From contig JALURD010000063.1 of the NCBI GenBank assembly GCA_027057815.1, positions 1 through 5,803 of the forward strand: DNA of 5,803 nucleotides, given 5' to 3'. Below the pieces are notes generated by a model. The model was not told the origin of the DNA. It did not search any database and worked only from the letters and a program-made list of their open reading frames with translations. How positions within the stretch are numbered: position 1 is the stretch's first letter; every line of letters starts with the position of its first letter. Origin of the DNA: Acidilobaceae archaeon (lineage in GTDB: Archaea; Thermoproteota; Thermoprotei_A; Sulfolobales; Acidilobaceae). This document shows, piece by piece, positions 1 through 5,463 of this stretch. Made by a program: the position numbers and the translations under genes.

Positions 1-409
1 CAAGGAGTCTGGCGGGATCCCTAGCAACCACAGGGTAGAGTATCAAGGATGCGACTATGACGGGGGTTGCTATGAGTATGAGTGATGGTATGGCGACCCT
101 GCTTATCCATAGGATTAGGGCGGCTCCCCTCCTTGAGACCGGGTAGGCTAGGTAGACTTGCATCACTCCGGACTCTACGAGGCTTGTGATGCCTGAGCCT
201 GCTCTGAGTGCGAGGAATATGGCTACGGCGAAGAGTGTGGGATCGAGTACTGTGGAGGCCAGCGTGGCGGGATCTGTTATAGGCTGGAGTACTGATAGCA
301 CCCCGCCCAAGGCGGCAACTAGGAATAACATTAAGTCGAAGCCTGGTGGCCTTAGTGAGTCAGCTGTATCTATGGATAGGAGCCCGGCGTAGGCCCTCAG
401 CTTAGCCAG
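1..409 (-). CDS. ABC-2-type transporter permease (partial, C-terminus outside window)
   Basis: This is the membrane subunit that should pair with the ATPase encoded just upstream; together they would move a substrate, not identifiable here, across the cytoplasmic membrane. About 136 residues are visible and the frame is open to the window edge. Hydrophobic segments lie near residues 26-44, 57-70 and 103-127. Between the last two, around residues 79-94, is ESGVMQVYLAYPVSRR, which matches the E...G.(x)5-6.LP.SR pattern that ABC-2 permeases carry in the first cytoplasmic loop. The frame has no ATG, GTG or TTG between its upstream stop (413-415) and an ATG at 331, yet the residues in between (SLRPPGF) read as protein. 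A CTG at 409-407 sits 9 bases after a GGAGG on the coding strand and overlaps the ATPase stop by 8 bases, so I place the start there. The conservative alternative is the ATG at 331. Family assignment is fairly sure; the start is an inference. Confidence 0.78.
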   Translation of the reverse strand, partial: MAKLRAYAGLLSIDTADSLRPPGFDLMLFLVAALGGVLSVLQPITDPATLASTVLDPTLFAVAIFLALRAGSGITSLVESGVMQVYLAYPVSRRGAALILWISRVAIPSLILIATPVIVASLILYPVVARDPARLL

Positions 410-1310
410 CTTTCACCACCTCCAGTAGTACTTGCTCTAAGCCTGACTCGACCATGTCGAACCCGTAGACCTTTACGCCCTCCCTGTGAGCCCTCGCCAG
501 GGTCTCGAGTAGCTTGGGGACGTCGTCCACGTTCCTCAGGTTCACTCTAACATAGACTCCATCCCACACAGCCTCGAAGCCGCTATTCTTCAGCAGCTCA
601 GAGAGCCTCTCCGGATCCCCAGAGCGTATCCTAACCACGGGTCTCTCCCGCAGTATAACCTCCTCGGGGGACCCCCTCGCTACCACCTTCCCCTCGTTGA
701 GGAGGACTATCTCGTCCGCGAGCCTCAGTACTTCCGCGAGGACGTGGCTAGATACAAGTATTCCCATCCCGTGGTCTTTCCGTAGCTCCTCCAGTAGCCT
801 TAGGAGCCTAACCCTCTCTACCGGGTCCAAGTTGCTGGTGGGCTCGTCGGCCACTAGTAGGTCAGGCTCGGGTAAGAGCGCGTGGGCTATGGCGGCCCTC
901 TGCTTCAACCCCGCGCTGAGGCTGGCGAAGGGCTTCCACTCGTGGCCCTCCAGGCCAGCGAGTTTTACGACCTCTCTAACCCTCTCCCTGGGCGCTCCAT
1001 AAATCCTAGCAGCCATCTCGAGGAAGCGTGAGACGGGCACACTGCTGGGCAGGTTGGGCCTCTCGAAAACCACGCCCACACGTTCCCGGGCACGGGGATC
1101 CCGGAAGGGGTCTCGGCCGAAGAGTGAGACGTCGCCGCGGTCCCTCCTAACAAGGCCCAAGCATATCTTGATGAGGGTCGTCTTCCCAGCACCGTTTGGG
1201 CCTATAAGGCCCACTATGCTCTTGTCGCTCACTTCAACGCCAGCTCCCGCTAGCACAGGCCTCCCAGAGTAGCTTTTCCATACATCCCTTGCAGTCAGCA
1301 GCTTAGCCAC
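402..1310 (-). CDS. ABC transporter ATP-binding protein (DrrA/CcmA-like exporter ATPase)
   Basis: This is the cytoplasmic ATPase that powers the permease encoded directly downstream. The 302 residues show all nucleotide-binding motifs in order: Walker A GPNGAGKTT at 37-45, Q-loop position VFERPNL at 81-87 with Glu instead of Gln, signature LSAGLKQR at 131-138 (in place of LSGGQ), Walker B LLVADEP at 151-157, D-loop SNLDP at 159-163 and switch histidine H189. Variant signatures of the S-x-G-x-x-Q-R type are common in exporter ATPases that pair with ABC-2 permeases. Residues from about 221 form an extra C-terminal domain typical of the DrrA/NatA branch. The length is normal for that branch. The start is a GTG at 1310-1308 with no better start upstream; it is preceded by only a weak GGTG. 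The substrate cannot be told; drug, lipid, polysaccharide or sodium export are all possible. Confidence 0.93.
   Translation of the reverse strand: MAKLLTARDVWKSYSGRPVLAGAGVEVSDKSIVGLIGPNGAGKTTLIKICLGLVRRDRGDVSLFGRDPFRDPRARERVGVVFERPNLPSSVPVSRFLEMAARIYGAPRERVREVVKLAGLEGHEWKPFASLSAGLKQRAAIAHALLPEPDLLVADEPTSNLDPVERVRLLRLLEELRKDHGMGILVSSHVLAEVLRLADEIVLLNEGKVVARGSPEEVILRERPVVRIRSGDPERLSELLKNSGFEAVWDGVYVRVNLRNVDDVPKLLETLARAHREGVKVYGFDMVESGLEQVLLEVVKAG
413..423 (-). promoter_or_regulatory. Strong Shine-Dalgarno site for the permease gene
   Basis: Read on the minus strand the site is GGAGGTGGTGA. Its GGAGGTG part matches the complement of the archaeal 16S rRNA 3' end (GGAGGTGATC). It lies inside the last codons of the ATPase gene and ends just before a CTG at 409-407; the spacing from GGAGG is 9 bases. 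No ATG, GTG or TTG of any useful frame follows at a suitable distance, which is why it decides the CTG start of the permease. Confidence 0.6.
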
Positions 1311-1378
1311 ACCGCAGCACCCGAGTCTTAGGATGAATCGCCGCCCAGCACTAGCTCACGCCTGAGACTACGGCGCGG

Positions 1379-1386
1379 TTATTAAG
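1379..1386 (-). promoter_or_regulatory. Putative TATA box of the ABC exporter operon
   Basis: On the minus strand the sequence reads CTTAATAA within a longer AT-rich run, TTTAACTTAATAA, in otherwise GC-rich DNA. Archaeal transcription starts about 25 bases past the TATA centre, which would be near 1357, giving a leader of roughly 45 bases before the GTG at 1310. The 133-base gap between the metallohydrolase stop (1444) and the ATPase start has no other notable signal. No T-rich terminator for the metallohydrolase gene is evident in it. Confidence 0.4.
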
Positions 1387-1443
1387 TTAAAGTCCATGTT
1401 CAGGGCTAATGCCTCTAGGGGTCTTCCAGCTGGTCCACGATGC

Positions 1444-2049
1444 TCAGGAGTCGAAGACTAGCTCAGGGTCCCTGAGGAAGGGGTTGTATTCAAGCTCCCT
1501 TGCTAGGGTGGTCTCGGGCCCGTGTCCTGGGAGGATCCTGGTCTCTGGGCTTAGTATAGCCACGAGTCTCTTTAGACTTGCAGCCATAGCATTGGGGTCG
1601 CTTCCCGGCAGGTCAACGCGGCCTATAGAGCCTGCGAAGACTAGGTCTCCAGTGAATGCTATGGAGGCCTCGGGGGAATACAGGACTATGTGGTCCGGGC
1701 TATGGCCGGGCATGTGGTAGACGTGGAATGACAGCGGCCCAATTGATAGGTGGGATCCCTCGACTAGCTTCAAGTCCACAGCAGACTTTTGGGGCTCAAC
1801 GCTGAAGCCCCAGGCCCTCCCGATCTCAGCTGAGGCCAAGGCGACCACCGGTTCCTGGGGATGAGCGGCGAGCAGGCCTCTCCACTGCTCCTTCACGCAG
1901 TCAACGCCGGCGGTGTGGTCGAAGTGGCCGTGGGTCACGGCGATAACTACTCTCCTGCATCCCAGACTCTCTAGGACTTCGTCGAGAGAGCAACAGCCGG
2001 GGTCCACGACTAGGCATTCACCGCCAGCCTCGAGTACGTAGGTATTCAC
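1444..2049 (-). CDS. Metallo-beta-lactamase-fold hydrolase (glyoxalase II-like)
   Basis: This is a soluble two-metal hydrolase, probably acting on a thioester or related ester; the exact substrate cannot be read from sequence. From the GTG at 2049 there are 201 residues with a complete metal site: T-H-G-H-F-D-H at 39-45 (H40, H42, D44, H45), H116 in MPGHSPDH, bridging D135 in FTGD and H176 in LPGHG. GRVDLPGSD at 143-151 is the usual segment of YcbL/glyoxalase II-type members. The stated start is the first standard codon in frame, but it is probably too late. The frame stays open upstream and encodes RLVTGPLE directly before VNTYVLE, which fits the first beta-strand of this fold (G-P-x-x-x-N-T-Y). 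Real translation therefore likely begins around 2079-2104. It is a single-gene unit between its own promoter and the ABC operon. Family is sure, N-terminus unsure. Confidence 0.92.
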   Translation of the reverse strand: MNTYVLEAGGECLVVDPGCCSLDEVLESLGCRRVVIAVTHGHFDHTAGVDCVKEQWRGLLAAHPQEPVVALASAEIGRAWGFSVEPQKSAVDLKLVEGSHLSIGPLSFHVYHMPGHSPDHIVLYSPEASIAFTGDLVFAGSIGRVDLPGSDPNAMAASLKRLVAILSPETRILPGHGPETTLARELEYNPFLRDPELVFDS

Positions 2050-2104
2050 CTCCAGGGGGCCCGTGACTAGTCTTTCAAGCCTCGCCGAGATCCTCCACCT
2101 CCAT
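2050..2104 (-). other. Probable N-terminal coding extension of the metallohydrolase, with unresolved start
   Basis: The frame upstream of the GTG at 2049 has no stop until 2122-2124 (coding-strand TAA) and no ATG, GTG or TTG. It encodes ISARLERLVTGPLE before VNTY. A strong ribosome-binding site, GGAGGTGGAGG on the minus strand (2092-2102), is followed in this frame by ATC (2091-2089), TCG, GCG, AGG, CTT. An ATG at 2104-2102, with GGAG five bases ahead of it, opens a different frame reading MEVEDLGEA and then a TGA at 2077-2075. Skipping one base at 2080 would join MEVEDLGE to LERLVTGPLE. The choices are a rare ATC start, a +1 frameshift (sequence error, mutation or programmed), or the GTG at 2049 giving a clipped strand. 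Confidence 0.5.
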
Positions 2105-2146
2105 AGGGCTCCAGAGCTCCGTGTAGGAGTTTAACCCTCCTGGAAT

Positions 2147-2156
2147 CCTATACATA
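2147..2156 (-). promoter_or_regulatory. Putative TATA box of the metallohydrolase gene
   Basis: The minus strand reads GTATGTATAG here, the only AT-rich stretch in this GC-rich gap. A start of transcription about 25 bases on, near 2125, would leave a leader of some 20 bases before the ATG at 2104 and 34 bases before the ATC at 2091. This supports translation starting upstream of the GTG at 2049. Confidence 0.4.
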
Positions 2157-2165
2157 CACCGGCCA

Positions 2166-2225
2166 GGGCAGCCCCCGAGCGCCCCGCTAGGAGAACCCGC
2201 CCGACTGCCCCGGCGTCAACCGGGG
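2166..2225. repeat. Overlapping GC-rich inverted repeats downstream of the nuclease gene
   Basis: Two hairpins can be drawn. One pairs GGGCAG (2166-2171) with CTGCCC (2205-2210). The other is a perfect 6-bp stem, CCCCGG (2208-2213) with CCGGGG (2220-2225), around the 6-base loop CGTCAA. They share 2208-2210, so they exclude each other. The stretch lies between the stop of the nuclease gene (2245) and the promoter of the metallohydrolase gene; both genes are read on the minus strand. It could stop or stabilise the nuclease mRNA, or be part of a small structured RNA. There is no T-run as in classical intrinsic terminators, and I could not match it to a known RNA class. GC-rich DNA makes such stems by chance as well. 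Confidence 0.45.
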
Positions 2226-2244
2226 AAGGCGTGGGGCGCGGGTG

Positions 2245-2898
2245 TCAGGGGCGGGGCACACCCACTTTCCCGCTTAGCCTCAGGCAGAGCAGAGTCAGGC
2301 CAGCCTGCACCCTGAGCCTCTTGTAAGAGCCATGTGCCAGGATCCCCCGCCTCCTCAGGGATCCTAGGCGAGCTGCTAGTTCATCCACTGTAACCCCTAG
2401 CCTCTGAGCGGCATCCGAAATGTTCTCAGCAGCCGCGACAGCCTCGAGGACCTCCACATCCTCGGGAGATAAGGGTGGGCAGTCGAAGAGACGTGATACG
2501 AGTTCCTCCATGGCTTCCAGTACAGCCTGCCTTACAGCCTCGTGCACCTCCTCAGGGGTTATGGGCAGCGAGTCAGGGAGCACTATGACCTCGACTCCGA
2601 GTCTCTCCGCTAATACCCTAGCGGATTCATCGGAGAACCCCCTAGCCACAACCAAAGGCTTAGCCTTCAAAAGCTTCGCGTTCACGTAGGCCTGCCTCAC
2701 CCCGCTGACATCCAGGGCTCCAGCCTTCACCTCAACGGCATAAGTCACGCCATCCTTCTCAGCTACAATGTCAACCTCACCCACCTCGACACCGGAAACC
2801 TCAACCTTAACCCTCCTCCCCCTAACCCGATAGCCCATCTCCTCCAAGAGAGACGCCGCTATGGCCTCACTAGCCCTCCAGACCCTCCTAGACTTCAA
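2245..2898 (-). CDS. PD-(D/E)XK (RecB-like) nuclease with C-terminal helix-turn-helix-like part
   Basis: This is a predicted DNA endonuclease of the restriction-enzyme-like fold; target and pathway are not known. In the 217 residues the catalytic core is visible: a helix with E11 and E19/E20, then GEVDIVA at 40-46 (acidic D43), VEVKAG at 55-60 (E56 and K58), and a following helix with Q69-A-Y. This D...ExK...QxxY arrangement is shared with archaeal RecB-family nucleases. Residues about 143-190 (SPEDVEVLEAVAAAENISDAAQRLG... then LRRRGIL) look like a winged or simple helix-turn-helix. The start is a TTG at 2898 whose bases overlap the stop of the upstream gene (TTGA, 4 bases), with GGTG eight bases ahead, so translation is probably coupled. 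No ATG lies near the N-terminus. Roles in repair or defence are possible; the sequence does not choose between them. Fold is fairly sure. Confidence 0.75.
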   Translation of the reverse strand: MKSRRVWRASEAIAASLLEEMGYRVRGRRVKVEVSGVEVGEVDIVAEKDGVTYAVEVKAGALDVSGVRQAYVNAKLLKAKPLVVARGFSDESARVLAERLGVEVIVLPDSLPITPEEVHEAVRQAVLEAMEELVSRLFDCPPLSPEDVEVLEAVAAAENISDAAQRLGVTVDELAARLGSLRRRGILAHGSYKRLRVQAGLTLLCLRLSGKVGVPRP

Positions 2899-3332
2899 TA
2901 CAGTCCCACCCTCGAGAGGGCCTCATCAAGCTCCCTAGTAGCGAGCCTAACCGGCCTCCCATTAACGACTGCCACGGGGGCCACCCTAGCCACTTCCCTA
3001 GCCGTGAAGGATAGCCTCTTACCGCCAACCTCCACCACGGGGTCTTCGAGCACGTCAACCCTCCAGCCGTAGAGGATCCCCGACCATGCAAGCCCACTAA
3101 GGCCAGCGTATGGGACTCCGCCCAGCGGCCTGGCACCAAGCCTGACAGCGTCAACGAGCCTCCCAGAGTACTCCCTACTAGTAACCAGGACAAAGGGCCC
3201 CCGAGGAGCCCCGCCAGCCATACCTGCAAGATACCTCGCTACGGGGCCAGCGAGTATGAAGTCGGTCATAGCCGCGCTAGCCCGGCCAGCAAGCAAGTCG
3301 ACCATCCATAAAGCCTCAACAAAGCCCTGCAA
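2895..3332 (-). CDS. Conserved-looking small protein of unknown function, operon partner of the nuclease
   Basis: I do not recognise this protein. It is about 145 residues, probably cytoplasmic, with no convincing membrane span or signal peptide. It has an alternating alpha/beta look: an Ala/Gly-rich helical start, a strand GPFVLVTS followed by SGRLVDAVRLGARPL, and a C-terminal half with strands (WRVDVLEDPVVEV, VAPVAVVNGRPVRL) and a closing helix. The C-terminus overlaps the nuclease start by 4 bases, so the two proteins are likely made together and may act together. I chose the TTG at 3332 because GGAGG (3341-3345) stands exactly 8 bases ahead of it. The in-frame GTG at 3347 would give 150 residues but overlaps that GGAGG and has no good site of its own. 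There are no cysteines or obvious catalytic motif. Coding status is supported by the overlap, the ribosome-binding site and codon use like its neighbours. Confidence 0.75.
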   Translation of the reverse strand: MQGFVEALWMVDLLAGRASAAMTDFILAGPVARYLAGMAGGAPRGPFVLVTSREYSGRLVDAVRLGARPLGGVPYAGLSGLAWSGILYGWRVDVLEDPVVEVGGKRLSFTAREVARVAPVAVVNGRPVRLATRELDEALSRVGLY

Positions 3333-3340
3333 GCCACTGC

Positions 3341-3345
3341 CCTCC
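3341..3345 (-). promoter_or_regulatory. Ribosome-binding site that favours the TTG start at 3332
   Basis: The minus strand reads GGAGG, followed by 8 bases and then TTG in the frame of the small protein. The upstream GTG at 3347 shares bases with this site, which makes it the less likely start. Confidence 0.5.
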
Positions 3346-3392
3346 ACACGTCTTTCTAGTTTCTACTCCTCGTTACTAGGAGATCTACGGGG

Positions 3393-3408
3393 GAGAATAT
3401 CTTAATCT
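3393..3408 (-). promoter_or_regulatory. Putative promoter of the unknown-protein/nuclease operon
   Basis: The minus strand reads GAGATTAAGATATTCT, an AT-rich patch about 65 bases before the TTG at 3332. Transcription would start near 3370-3375. The match to an archaeal TATA box is modest. The 117-132-base gap also ends the gene at 3465-4901; no T-rich terminator for that gene is visible. Confidence 0.3.
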
Positions 3409-3464
3409 CAATCCGCCCTGAGCTGCCATCTGCTTTCAGCATATCTCAGTGGAGGCGATTGGTG

Positions 3465-4901
3465 CTAGCAACTCATCCTATCGGCGTACTCGCCCAAAAG
3501 CTTCTTCCAGCGAATCCTGCATAATGCCTGTGAAAGCGATAGCCATAACCCAGTAGCCGTTAAAGCTACTCCGGCGAGCGACGGATTAACTATTGCCGCG
3601 ATTTTTGAGGCGGCTAAGTACAAGGTGGACGGTAGAGGTATCCGGAATGAGTATTTGTAGATCTCCAAGGATTCCTCGAAGCCGGCTCGAATTAAATGGA
3701 AAGCAACAAGACCTCTTTCCCTATCTACGGCTATTTCTTCCGCATACCCATAGAGGTATCTCCAGTACTCAACATCTCCGGATCCGTCAACTAGAGCAAC
3801 CCATGTTACCAGAAGCCAACGCCGGGACTCATCGTAAATCTTCACTGCTACAAGCATAGCCGAGTCGCGAGAGTCAATCTCCGCTATATCAAACGTGTAT
3901 CTGGATGTGTTCCTTAGGCCAGCCACGCTTGATACCACTTTGATAATTAACTCCTTGAAAGGGTCATACGCGGTAGAGGCGACGCTCTTTGGGGGCTTGA
4001 AGCCAACATAAGCTATATCCCCGCCGTCCAGGTCCACTGAGACATAAATGTTGCGGTGACGGCCGCCATCAGCGCCAAGCACTGATACTGACCTCGATTC
4101 AAGTTTTACCACGAGTATATTGTCGCCTATAAGCCAGGCTGCGGCCGAGTACGGACCTTTCATATACACATTCTCGAATACAACCTCATCCGTGAAGGCA
4201 TGTGCTCTCTCGAGTAACCTGTAGGCCTTTACGGCAATATGGAGGCTATTGCGTTGGGGCTTAAAGTAGACCGCCACCGCTAAGTCTTTAGGAATAGCGA
4301 GGGCCCTAACTAGCAATGCCGTACTAGATGGTGAATCGCCACCGCTTTGTCCGTAGTGTATTTGCTCGTAGAATCCATAGCACACTCTATACTTGCAGAA
4401 CCCTGCAATACCGTCGTATGTCGTTCCGCCTTGCATGTACAAGCCTTCGAAATGTGAGAACATGATATCAGGCTTCCATGTAGAAGTGTTGATGTAAGCT
4501 ACAGTCCACTCCGCGTAGGAGTTGTTGCCGAAGTAGTCAGTGTGAAAACCATGCTTAATGAGCACTCTCAGCAGTCTGCCTTCGTCGACGAATTTGCACC
4601 TGACAAGGGTTCCGGGTATGCTCAGGTTATACTCGACGCCGTATGTAAGGCCCGTTCCAGGCCTTAGTGGGCGTATAATGGGCCACTTGTTAATCGTGTA
4701 TCCTAGGTATAAAGTGCCTTGGCGGAAGCCGCATAAGCGGTAGGAGTCAACCGAGTAATGCTTACCTGAACCAGTACTTACCGCTATTACCGATAGACCG
4801 GTATGATCGGCGAGGATTAGGAGGAAGCCTAGTAGTATCATAAGCGCTGTAGCTGCAAGTCTGCGTTTAGATGCGTATTTCCATAATTCGCCTCCACCCA
4901 C
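3465..4901 (-). CDS. Membrane-anchored extracytoplasmic protein of unknown function
   Basis: I do not recognise this 478-residue protein. After a basic start (WKYASKRR) a hydrophobic segment at about 15-41 should act as a signal anchor. A second hydrophobic stretch lies at about 424-460 and is followed by a basic tail (CRIRWKK). The middle, some 380 residues, would face the outside. It is rich in Tyr, Trp, Ser, Gly and short beta-strand-like pieces, with N-glycosylation sequons at N92, N126, N138 and N331. Recurrent motifs such as YWRYLYGYAEEIAVDRERGLVAFHL-like strands hint at a beta-rich, perhaps propeller-like, domain, but that is a guess. The start is GTG at 4901 with GGGGTG eight bases ahead. 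Hand counts of a few lines give about 47-55% GC against 57-68% in neighbouring genes, which may mean separate ancestry or a fast-evolving surface protein. It is transcribed divergently from the SCP2-like gene. Confidence 0.8.
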   Translation of the reverse strand: MGGGELWKYASKRRLAATALMILLGFLLILADHTGLSVIAVSTGSGKHYSVDSYRLCGFRQGTLYLGYTINKWPIIRPLRPGTGLTYGVEYNLSIPGTLVRCKFVDEGRLLRVLIKHGFHTDYFGNNSYAEWTVAYINTSTWKPDIMFSHFEGLYMQGGTTYDGIAGFCKYRVCYGFYEQIHYGQSGGDSPSSTALLVRALAIPKDLAVAVYFKPQRNSLHIAVKAYRLLERAHAFTDEVVFENVYMKGPYSAAAWLIGDNILVVKLESRSVSVLGADGGRHRNIYVSVDLDGGDIAYVGFKPPKSVASTAYDPFKELIIKVVSSVAGLRNTSRYTFDIAEIDSRDSAMLVAVKIYDESRRWLLVTWVALVDGSGDVEYWRYLYGYAEEIAVDRERGLVAFHLIRAGFEESLEIYKYSFRIPLPSTLYLAASKIAAIVNPSLAGVALTATGLWLSLSQALCRIRWKKLLGEYADRMSC

Positions 4902-4978
4902 ACTCGGGACACCCCGCTGATTAGTGTCAGCAGTGATAACCCTATGTGGACGTCTGGAAAATACGAATTGTGGGACGG

Positions 4979-4984
4979 TATAAA
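4979..4984 (+). promoter_or_regulatory. TATA box of the SCP2-like gene
   Basis: TATAAA stands within an AT-rich run (4979-5010) and would place the transcription start near 5007-5012, a short way before the ribosome-binding site. It is flanked by the inverted pair AATTG (4966-4970) and CAATT (4996-5000), which may be chance. The reverse strand also reads TTTATA here, but it is about 80 bases from the start of the divergent gene at 4901. Confidence 0.6.
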
Positions 4985-5017
4985 CACTATTTTACCAATT
5001 ATGCCTCTAATCCTCTT

Positions 5018-5023
5018 GGTGAT
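5018..5023 (+). promoter_or_regulatory. Ribosome-binding site of the SCP2-like gene
   Basis: GGTGAT is an exact match to part of the complement of the 16S rRNA 3' end. Five G residues separate it from the ATG at 5029, which settles that ATG as the start. Confidence 0.7.
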
Positions 5024-5028
5024 GGGGG

Positions 5029-5424
5029 ATGCCCAGGTTCCCGAGCAGGGAGTGGGCTGAAGAGTTTTGCAGGCAGCTCAACTCCTCCCAGGGGTATAGG
5101 AGGAGCGCGCGCGGCTGGGTCTGGCCTATGCTCTTCAAGATAGTGTTGGAGGGCGGCGAGTCTAAGGGGTTCGTGGCTAGACTAAACAACGGCGTGTGTG
5201 AGGGCGTGGAGTGGTACGAGGACGCGTCAGAGGCGGACGCGCCATTCATACTGTCAGGTACTCTCAGGGACTGGCTCGACGTCATTGAGGGCAAGGTAGG
5301 ACCCATAATGGCGATAACGCGGGGAAAGCTCAAGCTGGAGAAGGGCGACGTCAAGAAGATACTCCGCTACCCCCTAGCTGCCCTCGAGATGGTAAAGGCG
5401 GCTCAGAGGGTGCCCGCCGAGTAG
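5029..5424 (+). CDS. SCP2-like (sterol carrier protein 2 family) small lipid-binding protein
   Basis: This 131-residue soluble protein matches the SCP2 domain over nearly its whole length. A helical start (SREWAEEFCRQLN, 6-18) is followed by strands through WPMLFKIVLEGG (32-43), FVARLNNG (48-55) and CEGVEWYED (57-65). Then comes the typical APFILSGTLRDWLDVIEGKVGP region (71-92), AITRGKLKLEKGD (95-107) and a closing helix that starts after KKILRYPLAALEMV. The G-x-L-K-(L/V)-x-G-D piece is the best family marker. SCP2 domains bind fatty-acyl or other hydrophobic ligands; archaea do not make sterols, so a lipid or acyl-CoA-like ligand is the likelier guess. It is the only plus-strand gene and the only one with an ATG start beyond doubt. 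It has its own TATA box and ribosome-binding site, so it is probably a single-gene unit. It ends 39 bases from the convergent gene at 5464. Confidence 0.85.
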   Translation: MPRFPSREWAEEFCRQLNSSQGYRRSARGWVWPMLFKIVLEGGESKGFVARLNNGVCEGVEWYEDASEADAPFILSGTLRDWLDVIEGKVGPIMAITRGKLKLEKGDVKKILRYPLAALEMVKAAQRVPAE

Positions 5425-5463
5425 CCCGTTAGGAGAGCACCCTATATCCGGAACGGCCAGTCT

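Noticed and set aside
186..392. Plus-strand open frame of 68 codons
   Set aside because: It lies opposite the permease, whose minus-strand translation has membrane segments and an ABC-2 motif; the plus frame is low-complexity Ser/Ala-rich and has no ribosome-binding site.
697..1272. Plus-strand open frames opposite the ATPase (697-1002 and 1054-1272), and 965-1192 on the minus strand
   Set aside because: They are shadows of an ABC ATPase with all motifs intact; their translations are Ser/Arg/Pro-rich, as expected from antisense of GC-rich genes.
2208..2225. Possible tRNA T-arm (CCCCGG stem with a CGTCAA loop)
   Set aside because: The loop is six bases and lacks the TTCRANY pattern, and no acceptor stem, anticodon arm or CCA-side pairing could be found around it on either strand.
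2888..3229. Alternative minus-strand frame of 113 codons
   Set aside because: It overlaps the small-protein frame, which has the ribosome-binding site and the exact 4-base junction with the nuclease; this frame is Trp/Gly/Leu-rich with no supporting signal.
5007..5354. Minus-strand open frame of 115 codons
   Set aside because: It is antisense to the SCP2-like gene, which has a TATA box, a ribosome-binding site and a recognisable domain; the antisense translation is Ser/Pro/Leu-rich.
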